A stretch of DNA of 34,520 nucleotides from Lentibacillus sp. Marseille-P4043 (GCF_900258515.1 NZ_LT984884.1:801892-836411); one strand, 5' to 3'; positions 16,426 to 23,771 are shown, numbered from the stretch's first letter. Numbers and translations are program-made. The notes: a model not told the origin generated them from the letters alone.

Positions 16426-16439
16426 TGAAATCGGTTACA
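16426..16439 (-). promoter_or_regulatory. cre site (CcpA operator) upstream of acsA
   Basis: TGAAATCGGTTACA matches the cre consensus TGWAANCGNTNWCA at every defined position. It lies between the acsA start and a plausible promoter (TTGCTG, 16 bases, TATATA on the minus strand), a position suited to block elongation. The rest of the 16404-16690 gap is AT-rich with nothing else evident. Confidence 0.8.
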
Positions 16440-16683
16440 ATTTCTGTTTATATAGTATATTTTCAACTAACAGCAAAAATGCAATTGAAAATTATTCAAA
16501 CATTTTGGTAACTTATATTTATTTTAGAACATTTTGTGACATTTTTAAAGTAATAAACTCAAAATAGTGATATTTTTTATGTGGTAATTATTGTGAAATA
16601 CTAATCTTTATATAAAAAAGGCGGTTTTACGTGAAGTGGTGGAAAGATAATAAAATGAGTAGGCATCCAGGTTAATTAGCTTC

Positions 16684-16722
16684 AAAAAAATAGCAAGGGC
16701 TTCACGAATGAAGCCCTTGCTA
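16684..16722 (-). terminator. Terminator of the tRNA-Arg gene
   Basis: A perfect 14-bp stem (TAGCAAGGGCTTCA with its complement) around four bases, followed on the minus strand by seven T. Confidence 0.85.
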
Positions 16723-16740
16723 TATCTAATCTTATCACAA

Positions 16741-16813
16741 CGCCCCCGGCAGGATTCGAACCTGCGACGCATAGTTTAGGAAACTAACGCTCTATCCCCT
16801 GAGCTACGGGGGC
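16741..16813 (-). tRNA. tRNA-Arg (anticodon CCT)
   Basis: A full cloverleaf is visible on the minus strand: acceptor GCCCCCG/CGGGGGC, D arm GCTCAGGGGATAGAGC, anticodon loop TTCCTAA giving CCT, and T arm with TTCGAAT. The discriminator is G and CCA is not encoded. The outermost anticodon-stem pair (27-43) is T-T, a small irregularity. TATAAT lies at 16833-16838 with a weak TTTTCA -35 at 17 bases. Confidence 0.95.
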
Positions 16814-16955
16814 AAATAAACGAACAATAACTATTATACAAAAAGTAATGAACAATGAAAAGCATAACATCCCTTTTTCCACATGGAACAGTCACTTTTT
16901 ATATGATAAAATAAAAGACATCTGCTTACACCGTGTTTTGATTGGAGGGGAAGTT

Positions 16956-17603
16956 ATGGCAGAGGTTCCGTTTATCGCAATAGAAGGGCCAATTGGAATT
17001 GGGAAAACATCACTTGCAAAAAAACTTTCTGTCCATTTTGATTTTCATTTATTAAAAGAAATTGTCGAGGAAAACCCGTTTCTCGGCAAGTTTTATGAAG
17101 ATATCGATGAGTGGAGCTTTCAAACGGAAATGTTCTTTTTGTGCAATCGATTTAAACAACTAGAAGATATTGAACAGAAATACTTAAACCAAAACAAGGC
17201 AGTTATTGCTGACTATCATATTTCTAAAAACATGATTTTTGCCAAACGCACACTACATCAAGACAAATTTGATAAATACGAACAAATTTACCATATTTTA
17301 ACGAATGATATGCCTGTGCCAAATATGATGATTTACTTACACGCAAGTCTTGATACTATTTTGACACGGATTAAACAGCGTGGAAGAGACATTGAACAAA
17401 ACATCAAATCCTCTTACCTGGCACAGCTATCCCAGGACTATGAAGATTATATGAATGAATTCGAGGTGCTTCATCCTGATATTCCGGTAATTCGCATCAA
17501 TGGTGATGAAATTGATTTCGTCAAACAGCAAGATGATTTGAATGCAATTATAAAACAGGTGGAACATTATCTCACTAATAATAAAGTAATATCCAAACAA
17601 TGA
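16956..17603 (+). CDS. dgk: Deoxyguanosine kinase
   Basis: The product is 215 residues. The start is the ATG at 16956 behind GGAGGGG; the frame is open 36 codons further up, but that part has no family match. The P-loop is IEGPIGIGKTSLAK (about residues 8-21). It also has EIVEENPFLGKFYED, WSFQTEMFFLCNRFKQLED and DYHISKNMIFAKRTL, closely following B. subtilis Dgk. The lid arginines are in RIKQRGRDIEQ. It phosphorylates deoxyguanosine for nucleotide salvage. It precedes dck by 15 bases in one operon. Confidence 0.94.
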   Translation: MAEVPFIAIEGPIGIGKTSLAKKLSVHFDFHLLKEIVEENPFLGKFYEDIDEWSFQTEMFFLCNRFKQLEDIEQKYLNQNKAVIADYHISKNMIFAKRTLHQDKFDKYEQIYHILTNDMPVPNMMIYLHASLDTILTRIKQRGRDIEQNIKSSYLAQLSQDYEDYMNEFEVLHPDIPVIRINGDEIDFVKQQDDLNAIIKQVEHYLTNNKVISKQ

Positions 17604-17618
17604 AGGGGATCACCAACA

Positions 17619-18302
17619 ATGAATTTACGCGAAAAATACCATATTCCAAACGACAGCATTATTACGATTGCTGGTACGGTCGGTGTTGGAAAGTCAACCA
17701 TGACAAAAGCGCTTGCGGACGCATTACATTTTAAAACTTCCTTTGAAAAGGTCGATGCCAATCCATATTTGGAAAACTTTTATGCTGACTTTGAGCGTTG
17801 GAGTTTTCATTTACAAATCTATTTTCTTGCAGAACGTTTTAAGGAGCAAAAAAAGATCTTTGAATATGGTGGCGGATTCATCCAAGACCGCTCTATTTAC
17901 GAGGATACAGGGATTTTTGCCAAAATGCATTATGAAAATGGCACCATGTCAAAAATCGACTATGACACATATACAAACCTATTTGAAGCAATGGTCATGA
18001 CACCCTATTTTCCACATCCAGATTTATTGATTTACTTGGAAGGGACAATGGATGAAATTTTGGAACGAATCCAAGACCGTGGTCGCGAAATGGAGAAAAA
18101 CACACCAATTTCATATTGGGAAGAAATGTATACACGTTATGATAATTGGATTAACAATTTTAACGCCTGTCCCATTTTAAGAATTAATATCTCAGATTAT
18201 GACTTAATGAAAAAAGAAAATTCAATTGAACCAATACTAGAGAAAGTTGGCCACTTTATTCAACAATCTCGAAAATGGAAATCAAGGGAATTGATCAAGT
18301 AA
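17619..18302 (+). CDS. dck: Deoxyadenosine/deoxycytidine kinase
   Basis: The product is 227 residues, with AAGGGG nine bases before ATG. It has P-loop IAGTVGVGKSTMTK (about residues 14-27), ERWSFHLQIYFLAERFKEQK, QDRSIYEDTGIFAKMH (the DRS motif) and lid region RIQDRGREME, and is nearly identical in these parts to B. subtilis Dck. It phosphorylates deoxyadenosine and deoxycytidine. Dgk and Dck are adjacent paralogues that together cover salvage of three deoxynucleosides. A hairpin terminator follows. Confidence 0.94.
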   Translation: MNLREKYHIPNDSIITIAGTVGVGKSTMTKALADALHFKTSFEKVDANPYLENFYADFERWSFHLQIYFLAERFKEQKKIFEYGGGFIQDRSIYEDTGIFAKMHYENGTMSKIDYDTYTNLFEAMVMTPYFPHPDLLIYLEGTMDEILERIQDRGREMEKNTPISYWEEMYTRYDNWINNFNACPILRINISDYDLMKKENSIEPILEKVGHFIQQSRKWKSRELIK

Positions 18303-18306
18303 AAAA

Positions 18307-18348
18307 GAGACGAGGGGATACTGTTATGTATTGCCTCGTTTTCGCTTT
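18307..18348 (+). terminator. Terminator after dck
   Basis: GACGAGG pairs with CCTCGTT, with A-rich and T-rich flanks. The 18-base loop is long, so strength is uncertain. Confidence 0.55.
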
Positions 18349-18378
18349 TATAACACGCGGGGAAGGATAAAATTTTAA

Positions 18379-18798
18379 ATGGCGACTTCTCGCTTTCGTC
18401 TGGCAACTTCCCACTCTCGTCCGGCGACTTTTCGCTTTCGTCCGGCGACTTTTCGCTTTCGTCCGGCGACTTCTCGCTTTTGTCCGGCGACTTTTCGCTC
18501 TCGTCCGGCGACTTTTCGCTTTTGTCCAGCGACTTCTCGCTTTCGTCCGGCGACTTTTCGCTTTCGTCCGGCGACTTTTCGCTTTTGTCCAGCGACTTCT
18601 CGCTTTCGTCCGGCGACTTTTCGCTTTCGTCCGGCGACTTTTCGCTTTCGTCCGGCGACTTTTCGCTTTCGTCCGGCGACTTTTCGCTTTCGTCCGGCGA
18701 CTTTTCGCTTTCGTCCGGCTGCTTTCCGCTTTTGTCCGGCTGCTTTCCGCTTTTGTCCGGCGACTTTTCGCTTTCGTCCGGCGACTTCCTGATTTGTT
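18379..18798. repeat. Array of twenty 21-bp tandem repeats
   Basis: Twenty head-to-tail units of CCGGCGACTTTTCGCTTTCGT and variants run without spacers. Units 3, 4, 9, 12-16 and 19 are identical. Units 17 and 18 share a CTGCTTTCC variant. Units 7-9 and 10-12 are the same 63-bp block, showing a second level of duplication. The edge units (1, 2, 20) are degenerate. Because 21 is a multiple of three, long frames arise (RPATFRF or SSGDFSL repeats), but none has a convincing start. The array lies between dck and the end of a minus-strand gene, touching its stop codon. Confidence 0.93.
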
Positions 18799-19088
18799 CA
18801 GGTCAAATATTCCTTCTCCTTACTAAATTGCTCAATAAAAGGAAACGTACCAACGATTATCATAAATAGGCATACTCCTATAAAGATAATTCCAGTAATC
18901 GAAACATCAAATATGGATAATGGGAAAATCAAAAATCCGAGCAGTGAGGAAAGATTCATCCTCCACTGTGACTTTGCGGTAACATAATTTACATGATGAC
19001 AATTTGGACAGCGTTTTTTAATCCGAAACGTTTTTCTAATCGTCTCCCCATATGTCCATTCATGATGACAATGTTGACATGTCGGCAT
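18798..19088 (-). CDS. CXXC-20-CXXC type small membrane protein
   Basis: The product is 96 residues. An N-terminal zinc-ribbon-like pair, CQHC (residues 4-7) and CPNC about 20 residues later, encloses a basic Trp/Tyr-containing stretch. Two hydrophobic segments follow (LLGFLIFPLSIFDVSI and GIIFIGVCLFMIIVGTF). This is the layout of the Bacillaceae family named for its CXXC-20-CXXC spacing, of unknown function. The ribosome site is weak (AGGTGTAAC). Its stop codon overlaps the tandem-repeat array, so the array lies in its 3' region. Confidence 0.75.
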   Translation of the reverse strand: MPTCQHCHHEWTYGETIRKTFRIKKRCPNCHHVNYVTAKSQWRMNLSSLLGFLIFPLSIFDVSITGIIFIGVCLFMIIVGTFPFIEQFSKEKEYLT

Positions 19089-19263
19089 AATTGTTACACC
19101 TCGTTTACGTTATGAACTTCATTATAATTCTATTTCTTTCTCTAATACCATAATTCCTTCAAAAATTGGAAGGAGATTTTTATAAAGCGTGATTTGCATC
19201 ACCGAAAATATACAATGAATTATATATAGTGAATGTAATGCTTATAAAATGGAGGGAATTTAT

Positions 19264-19584
19264 ATGGCTACTGTTCGCATGGAAAATGAAAAAGATATGG
19301 TTCTTGAAGCTGACTTGCCTGACTTGCAAATTCTCATTGATGAGGCAACAAGGAATTTTGACAGTTATAAAGATGAGATTGCCATGATCTACGAGAAAAT
19401 GCCTAAGTTTGATTATAAATACTTTTGCTTTTACGCCTATTCGACCTATCACTTATTAGAAGCGGCGATGGACTTCGATACAAGTAATGTTGGCCACTTT
19501 CGCCTGGACGCACCAGAGGAATTTTACTACGCATTCTATGGCATGATTGCAACATTGCATACACAAGCATTAGTTGAAAAATAG
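19264..19584 (+). CDS. Small conserved-looking protein of unknown function
   Basis: The product is 106 residues. The ATG at 19264 is chosen because GGAGGG lies seven bases before it; the ATG five codons earlier overlaps that site. It is acidic, with no signal peptide or membrane segment. Noticeable parts are LPDLQILIDEATRNFDSYKDE (a helix, residues about 19-39) and an aromatic-rich run KFDYKYFCFYAYSTYHLLE (about 51-69), then FYYAFYGMIATLHTQ. It looks like a helical cytoplasmic protein. I do not recognise the family. It is convergent with proC and shares a terminator with it. Confidence 0.65.
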   Translation: MATVRMENEKDMVLEADLPDLQILIDEATRNFDSYKDEIAMIYEKMPKFDYKYFCFYAYSTYHLLEAAMDFDTSNVGHFRLDAPEEFYYAFYGMIATLHTQALVEK

Positions 19585-19592
19585 CTTTTTAT

Positions 19593-19627
19593 AATGGGAA
19601 ACAGGCATACATACACTGTTTCCCATT
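19593..19627. terminator. Bidirectional terminator between the small gene and proC
   Basis: AATGGGAAACAG pairs perfectly with CTGTTTCCCATT between two convergent genes. Confidence 0.8.
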
Positions 19628-19632
19628 TCCAA

Positions 19633-20457
19633 CTAATCTTCTTTTTCACCTAATTCAATGGAACGGTCCCTCGCACTTCTTACACATTTCATAATGGTTT
19701 GTTGAAAATCATCTCTATCCAAGGTTTCAATTGCTGCTTGAGTTGTTCCCCCGGGGCTTGTTATCTTTTCTCTTAATATATTAGCAGGCTCCCCCGTATT
19801 CTGAAGCATTTCGCCGGCGCCCACAATGGTTTGAGTAATTAAAGCTTTTGCTATATTTTCATCCAGACCCGCTTCAATAGCCGCCTTTTCCATCGCCTCT
19901 ACTACATAATAGAAATATGCTGGGCCACTTCCAGAAATACTTGTCACTGCATGCATATCTGCTTCATCGACAATCGTCGTATAACCAATTGTATTAAATA
20001 GAATTTCGGCCAATTCAAGATGTTCCTGTCCTGTATTTTCCCCTGCTGTAATTGCTGTTGCTGAAAATCCGATTGATGCTGATGTGTTGGGCATTGCACG
20101 AATTATTGGAGCTGTTTTGCCGATTTTCTGATGAATATAGGCAGTTGAAATTCCTGCTACAACAGAAATAATCAATTGACCTGATTGAATGTGTGTTTTA
20201 ACTTGGTCTATGGCTTCTTCAATATCATATGGTTTTGTGGCAAATATGATGATATCAGCATCTTCTATGGCTTGCTGTTTATCTGTTGTTTCATTAATGT
20301 CGTATCGTTGCTGAAGTCTTGCTAAACGTTCTTGATTACTTTTGTTCGTTACAAAGATTTGATGATTCGTTAAAAATCCACTTTTCAAAATTCCAGATAT
20401 AATCGATTCAGCCATCGAGCCCGCTCCAACAAAACAAACCTTGTTAACCACTTGCAC
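19633..20457 (-). CDS. proC: Pyrroline-5-carboxylate reductase
   Basis: The product is 274 residues. The Rossmann start FVGAGSMAESI (residues 9-19), ATKPYDIEE, RAMPNTSASIG, SGSGPAYFY and the C-terminal ITSPGGTTQAAIETL are all diagnostic of ProC/ProI. It reduces pyrroline-5-carboxylate to proline, the last step of synthesis. It is preceded on the same strand by a T-box leader with a proline specifier codon, and between leader and gene lies a repeat-like insertion of about 124 bases. Its original promoter is split by an IS608-like element. Proline is also a compatible solute in many halotolerant Bacillaceae, which may raise demand. Confidence 0.95.
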   Translation of the reverse strand: MQVVNKVCFVGAGSMAESIISGILKSGFLTNHQIFVTNKSNQERLARLQQRYDINETTDKQQAIEDADIIIFATKPYDIEEAIDQVKTHIQSGQLIISVVAGISTAYIHQKIGKTAPIIRAMPNTSASIGFSATAITAGENTGQEHLELAEILFNTIGYTTIVDEADMHAVTSISGSGPAYFYYVVEAMEKAAIEAGLDENIAKALITQTIVGAGEMLQNTGEPANILREKITSPGGTTQAAIETLDRDDFQQTIMKCVRSARDRSIELGEKED

Positions 20458-20515
20458 AACACTCCCCTTTAACTAAGCTTTTTCGTAATGCTTGTTGCTT
20501 TTTAATTTTGTGGTT

Positions 20516-20639
20516 GATATAAAATGCGACACAACTTGAAATGATGGTTGGTGCGTTTACCCGCTTCGGAAATACACTTCGCTTTCCGCGGGCGGCTGTA
20601 CTTATAGAAAAAACCACAGCTTACGTCGCAGTTTATATC
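20516..20639. repeat. MITE-like element with 15-bp imperfect terminal inverted repeats
   Basis: GATATAAAATGCGAC (20516-20530) is the inverse complement of GTCGCAGTTTATATC (20625-20639) with one mismatch. The inside holds the GC-rich core CTTCGCTTTCCGCGGGCGG. From memory, similar cores recur between genes in Oceanobacillus-like genomes. It contains no gene and separates the proC T-box terminator from the proC start, so it lies in the mRNA's 5' untranslated region. Confidence 0.55.
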
Positions 20640-20659
20640 TATTACGTAAAAACCCTTTA

Positions 20660-20916
20660 ACTAAAAAACCTCACTCCGTCCTAATTCAAAAGGACGGAGT
20701 GAGGTTTACATCCGCGGTACCACCTATTTTGGCATTAACATCTATGCCCAACTTAAATTGGTAACGCAGTACACTGCGGTTAGTTTTTATCTAACAACTC
20801 CCAGGTAGGTTCACAACTTTAGCTATCGATGGAATCTTTCAGCCGGTGAATTCCAATCTCTTTCGAACTAATAAATCGTTACTGGCCTGCTCTTCATCAT
20901 TTTTATATAGATATTT
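20660..20916 (-). promoter_or_regulatory. T-box riboswitch, proline specifier (CCU), upstream of proC
   Basis: On the minus strand the T-box sequence AGGTGGTACCGCGG (20725-20712) is followed by a 17-bp terminator stem (20666-20682 with 20691-20707) and T's. Stem I contains GAAGAGCAGGCCAGTAACG and, on its 3' side, GTGAACCTACC. In the usual GUGAA-NNN-A frame the specifier is CCU (20809-20807), a proline codon. Uncharged tRNA-Pro would stabilise the antiterminator and permit proC transcription. This matches T-box control of proline genes known in B. subtilis. Confidence 0.93.
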
Positions 20917-20922
20917 TAAAGT

Positions 20923-20928
20923 AATATA
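20923..20928 (-). promoter_or_regulatory. -10 half of the proC promoter, separated from its -35 by an insertion
   Basis: TATATT on the minus strand lies about seven bases before the expected T-box transcript start. Its -35 partner TTGACA is at 22776-22771, on the far side of the IS element. When 20933-22757 is removed the spacer is exactly 17 bases. Confidence 0.75.
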
Positions 20929-20932
20929 CGCT

Positions 20933-21100
20933 TTGAGACTCCCACGTCTAAAGACGCAAGCCCTAGTCCTTACGGTGAAACGGGTGGGATTCTTGCATGA
21001 CTAAGCGTTCACAATTCATTTCTGCTTTGAACAGCCTGCAAGGTGGGGGCATCTCATTGCCCCTCATAGGGCAGAACATATAGTTCCCTACGCTGATTGA
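20933..21100 (-). ncRNA. Putative omega RNA (TnpB guide RNA scaffold) at the IS right end
   Basis: In IS200/IS605 elements the RNA guiding TnpB comes from the 3' end of tnpB and the right end, with the guide being the flank beyond the element. Here the minus strand from about 21100 holds CCCTATGAGGGG- and TGCCCCCACC-type pairing segments and ends in the hairpin CGTCTTTAGACG and GGGAGTCTCAA. The guide would begin AGCGTATATTACTTTA, the proC promoter region. Boundaries are approximate and existence is inferred from family knowledge. Confidence 0.55.
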
Positions 21101-22164
21101 CTATTACCATCAACCACAGGTGCATATCGAATATTCATAGCACCTACTAAATCACGATGTTTTGTGAATCCGCACTTACACCTGTATTTTCTGTCTTTTG
21201 TTTTATTCTTTTCAGAACAATCCGGACACGTTTGGCTTGTGTATGCAGGGTTCACATATTCAACTTTAATTCCTTCTAAATTCGCTTTGTATTCAATGAA
21301 CTGCGATAGGCGATAGAATGACCATGTGTTCAAGTTCTTTTCATTTTTGCGACTTGTTCGTGTCGTCTGTCTAATGTTCGCTAATTGTTCTAAGCGAATC
21401 ACAGAAATTTTATTGTCTCTAGCAAAATTAACAATGGCACGACTAATCTTATGGTCTTGATCTTCCATCCAACGTTGTTCTTTATCTTTTGAACTGCGAA
21501 TAGCATTTAACTTTTTCTTTTTTCCTAATGCTATACGAACAGAACGAAACTTTCTCTTTTTAAACTTGTTCTGCCTGCCATTACCAAAGAAGCGTACCTT
21601 TTCATCGTCTGTTACAGCGGCGGCAGGTACTTTAAGACCTAAATCCACCCCCATGACTTTTACACCAGTTCCCTGAACAGTGGGAATTGTGACAGAAATT
21701 TGTGCAATCCATTTGTCCGCCTTTTTCGTGATACGTAGTGTACCTAATTTATGTTTTAACAAATCAAAATTACGGTTATCCTTATCTACCAATAAGGCAC
21801 AAATAGGTGTTTTCTTTGCTTTTCCGTCAATCATGATTGGCATGGAAATATGAGTGAGGTCAAAAGAATAATTTTGATTGTTCCAAATACAAACTGGCTT
21901 CTTCAATACTGGAACCGTTTCAAATTTAGTTTTCTTTGCCTTCTTAAAAACACTTTTAGCATCTTTGATTGCTTGGTTTTTCACCGCACTTGGCAGAGGT
22001 ACATCAATATTTTTACTGGATTTCTTGGTGACTTTCTTTTCTTTCGCCATTTCAGACACAAGATTATTAATCGTTGAAATGTACATTTTACTCATATTCG
22101 TCAACGTTAAATCCTGTTCTTTGGTAGGTAACAATTTGATTTTTACAGTGATTGTTTGTGACAT
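21088..22164 (-). CDS. tnpB: TnpB, RNA-guided nuclease of IS200/IS605 elements
   Basis: The product is 358 residues from the ATG at 22164, which has AAGGGGGTG before it; the open frame extends 44 codons further into tnpA but is a shadow there. RuvC-like catalytic residues are all present: D174 in VMGVDLGLKV, E259 in VIRLEQLANI and D338 in TKHRDLVGAMNI. The zinc finger is CPDC (313-316) and CKC (329-331). TnpB is a small relative of Cas12 that cuts DNA matching its omega RNA next to a TAM, here probably TTAC, and helps the element persist. It starts just after tnpA's stop. Confidence 0.92.
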   Translation of the reverse strand: MSQTITVKIKLLPTKEQDLTLTNMSKMYISTINNLVSEMAKEKKVTKKSSKNIDVPLPSAVKNQAIKDAKSVFKKAKKTKFETVPVLKKPVCIWNNQNYSFDLTHISMPIMIDGKAKKTPICALLVDKDNRNFDLLKHKLGTLRITKKADKWIAQISVTIPTVQGTGVKVMGVDLGLKVPAAAVTDDEKVRFFGNGRQNKFKKRKFRSVRIALGKKKKLNAIRSSKDKEQRWMEDQDHKISRAIVNFARDNKISVIRLEQLANIRQTTRTSRKNEKNLNTWSFYRLSQFIEYKANLEGIKVEYVNPAYTSQTCPDCSEKNKTKDRKYRCKCGFTKHRDLVGAMNIRYAPVVDGNSQSA

Positions 22165-22168
22165 AATT

Positions 22169-22567
22169 TCACCCCCTTGTTTTTTGTTGTTCAACATATT
22201 GCTTAATGGTCTGGCTTGATACATTTTCAGCAGTCGAAACAAAATAAGAACGTGTCCACAAACTCTGCAAGTGTCGAAGGTGTGAAAATTCTTCACGCAA
22301 TTGTTTAGATGTCACTCCCTTTATTTTTGCCATAATGTCCGATGGGCTTAATGTTGGTAGTGCATTTAGAAACATGTGTGCATGATCTTTGTCACATTCT
22401 AAAGCAACAACTTTTACTTTTAGCGAATCACATATTTCATGCGTCATTTCTTTAAATCTTTGTTCTACTTTGGCATCCAGAAATATCTTCCTCCGATAGC
22501 GAGGACAAAATACAAAATGATAGTTAATCAATGATACAGTTGTCTTTGTTCTTCTATATTCTTCCAT
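22169..22567 (-). CDS. tnpA: TnpA, IS200-type HUH single-strand transposase
   Basis: The product is 132 residues, the usual length. It starts MEEYRRTKTT, with NYHFVFCPRYRRKIF, the HUH motif DHAHMF (H62 and H64) and catalytic tyrosine in IKQYVEQQ (Y124). It cuts and joins single-stranded element ends at TTAC and TCAA using the subterminal hairpins. All key residues are intact, so the element may still move. It lies immediately upstream of tnpB. Confidence 0.94.
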   Translation of the reverse strand: MEEYRRTKTTVSLINYHFVFCPRYRRKIFLDAKVEQRFKEMTHEICDSLKVKVVALECDKDHAHMFLNALPTLSPSDIMAKIKGVTSKQLREEFSHLRHLQSLWTRSYFVSTAENVSSQTIKQYVEQQKTRG

Positions 22568-22770
22568 AGCTATATTGTATCAGTTTATAATTATAACTGC
22601 AATAAATATACACTATAAAGATAGTGGAATTTTCAAATACTTGAAGCACCACAAAACCTTACAGTTAAAAGTGTCACTCCGTATTTGACCTCACTATCAT
22701 CCCATCCCTAAAGGGGGTACTATCGCAACGGAATGGGCTTTCTTGTTCGGAAAATCTGTAATTAAATATT

Positions 22771-22776
22771 TGTCAA
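22771..22776 (-). promoter_or_regulatory. -35 half of the former proC promoter (stranded)
   Basis: A consensus TTGACA on the minus strand, 13 bases before the element's left boundary. It has no good -10 at normal distance in the present sequence; the -10 lies beyond the IS element. It may now provide weak transcription into the element. Confidence 0.7.
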
Positions 22777-22861
22777 GGTAATTATGATAATTACATAAGT
22801 TCCAGCCGGAGTAAACTTTCGTTATAATAAACATAAGAACAGTAAGAGGGAAGGTATACGA

Positions 22862-23605
22862 ATGGACGATGACACAAAGCAATTACAACAAATGAAAATA
22901 ATCAAAAATGAATTAACACGATTCATGATGACGTATAAGTTTGGCTTAGATGAGATGAACACTAAATTCAGTATCTTAAAAGAGGAATTTCAACACATTC
23001 ATGACTATAATCCAATTGAGCATATAAAATCACGATTAAAATCGCCTGAAAGTATTTTAAAGAAAATGTATCGCAAAGACCATGAAATTTCGCTTGAATC
23101 AATCAAGCAACATATTCATGATATCGCAGGAATTCGTGTTGTCTGCTCATTCATTTCCGATATTTATAAAATAAGTGAGATGATTCAGCAGCAAAACGAT
23201 GTTACGGTTATCGAATGTAAAGATTATATACAAAATCCAAAACCAAATGGCTACAAAAGTCTTCATCTTATCCTATCTGTACCTGTTTTTATGTCTGATC
23301 GTGAAGAGCAAGTTTTTGTTGAAATTCAAATCCGTACCGTGGCAATGGATTTCTGGGCTAGTCTGGAACATAAAATCTACTACAAATATGATAAATCAAT
23401 ACCAGAAAATTTGACAAAGGAACTAAAGGATGCCGCGACGGTAGCTAATGAATTGGATAAACGGATGGAGCAACTGCAAAGGCAAGTAAATACCATTAAG
23501 AATCAGGATGTATCAGAGAGTGAATTGAGTCTGTTACAAGTTAACAATGAGAAGTTTCATTTCCCTACAGACATGTTGCATTCTTTTCTTAAAGACAATG
23601 AGTAA
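22862..23605 (+). CDS. sasA: Small alarmone synthetase (YwaC/RelP type)
   Basis: The product is 247 residues, with GAGGGAAGG before ATG. It is a single synthetase domain with no hydrolase or TGS part: NPIEHIKSRLKSPESILKK (residues about 51-69), HDIAGIRVVCSFISDIY, PKPNGYKSLHLI and EIQIRTVAMDFWASLEHKIYYK (in two parts). These follow B. subtilis YwaC (SasA/RelP) more closely than YjbM. It makes (p)ppGpp from ATP and GTP/GDP under cell-wall or salt stress. A C-terminal coiled stretch of about 40 residues makes it longer than YwaC. A strong terminator follows. Distinguishing RelP from RelQ by eye is not certain. Confidence 0.85.
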   Translation: MDDDTKQLQQMKIIKNELTRFMMTYKFGLDEMNTKFSILKEEFQHIHDYNPIEHIKSRLKSPESILKKMYRKDHEISLESIKQHIHDIAGIRVVCSFISDIYKISEMIQQQNDVTVIECKDYIQNPKPNGYKSLHLILSVPVFMSDREEQVFVEIQIRTVAMDFWASLEHKIYYKYDKSIPENLTKELKDAATVANELDKRMEQLQRQVNTIKNQDVSESELSLLQVNNEKFHFPTDMLHSFLKDNE

Positions 23606-23612
23606 ATACGAA

Positions 23613-23648
23613 AATAAAGCCGCTACAAATGTAACGGCTTTATTTTTT
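23613..23648 (+). terminator. Terminator after the alarmone synthetase gene
   Basis: AATAAAGCCG pairs with CGGCTTTATT, followed by TTTTT. Confidence 0.85.
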
Positions 23649-23678
23649 ATCTCCAAATTTATGCGCTTGTTTAATGAA

Positions 23679-23771
23679 TGGAGGAGGAAGAGGGATTCGA
23701 ACCCCCGCGGGCTTTGACACCCCTGTCGGTTTTCAAGACCGATCCCTTCAGCCAGACTTGGGTATTCCTCC
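23679..23771 (-). tRNA. tRNA-Ser (anticodon TGA)
   Basis: On the minus strand: acceptor GGAGGAA/TTCCTCC, anticodon loop CTTGAAA giving TGA, a long variable arm (GGGGTGTCAAAGCCC) and T loop TTCGAAT. CCA is encoded. The base before CCA is T, where B. subtilis and most bacterial serine tRNAs have G. It occupies the place of the serS-linked tRNA-Ser of B. subtilis. Confidence 0.95.

Larger units (their letters stand above)
20933..22757 (-). mobile_element. IS608-like (IS200/IS605 family) element with tnpA and tnpB
   Basis: The element reads on the minus strand: left end, tnpA, tnpB, right end. TTAC (22761-22758) directly precedes the left end, and TCAA (20936-20933) closes the right end; these are the cleavage tetranucleotides known for IS608. 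Subterminal hairpins are visible: CCCCCTTTAGGGATGGG-type near 22700 and CGTCTTTAGACG near 20950. There are no terminal inverted repeats or target duplication, as expected for single-strand transposition. Joining the flanks restores a perfect-spacing promoter, supporting the boundaries. Both genes look intact. Confidence 0.88.

Noticed and set aside
16440..16500. CodY box upstream of acsA
   Set aside because: Only half of the AATTTTCWGAAAATT motif matches; the rest is ordinary AT-rich sequence.
16848..16955. N-terminal extension of dgk
   Set aside because: The strong ribosome site is before the ATG at 16956 and the family's N-terminus begins there.
18379..18792. A 137-codon Arg/Phe/Pro-rich open frame (and a second Ser/Gly-rich one) across the repeat array
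   Set aside because: Open frames follow automatically from a 21-base unit without stops; there is no well-spaced ribosome site and the frames end where the repeats end.
18379..18798. CRISPR array
   Set aside because: Units are directly adjacent with no unique spacers, the unit is only 21 bases, and no cas genes are near.
22165..22296. Longer tnpB start inside tnpA
   Set aside because: The added residues are the wrong-frame reading of the tnpA end; AAGGGGGTG sits before the ATG at 22164.
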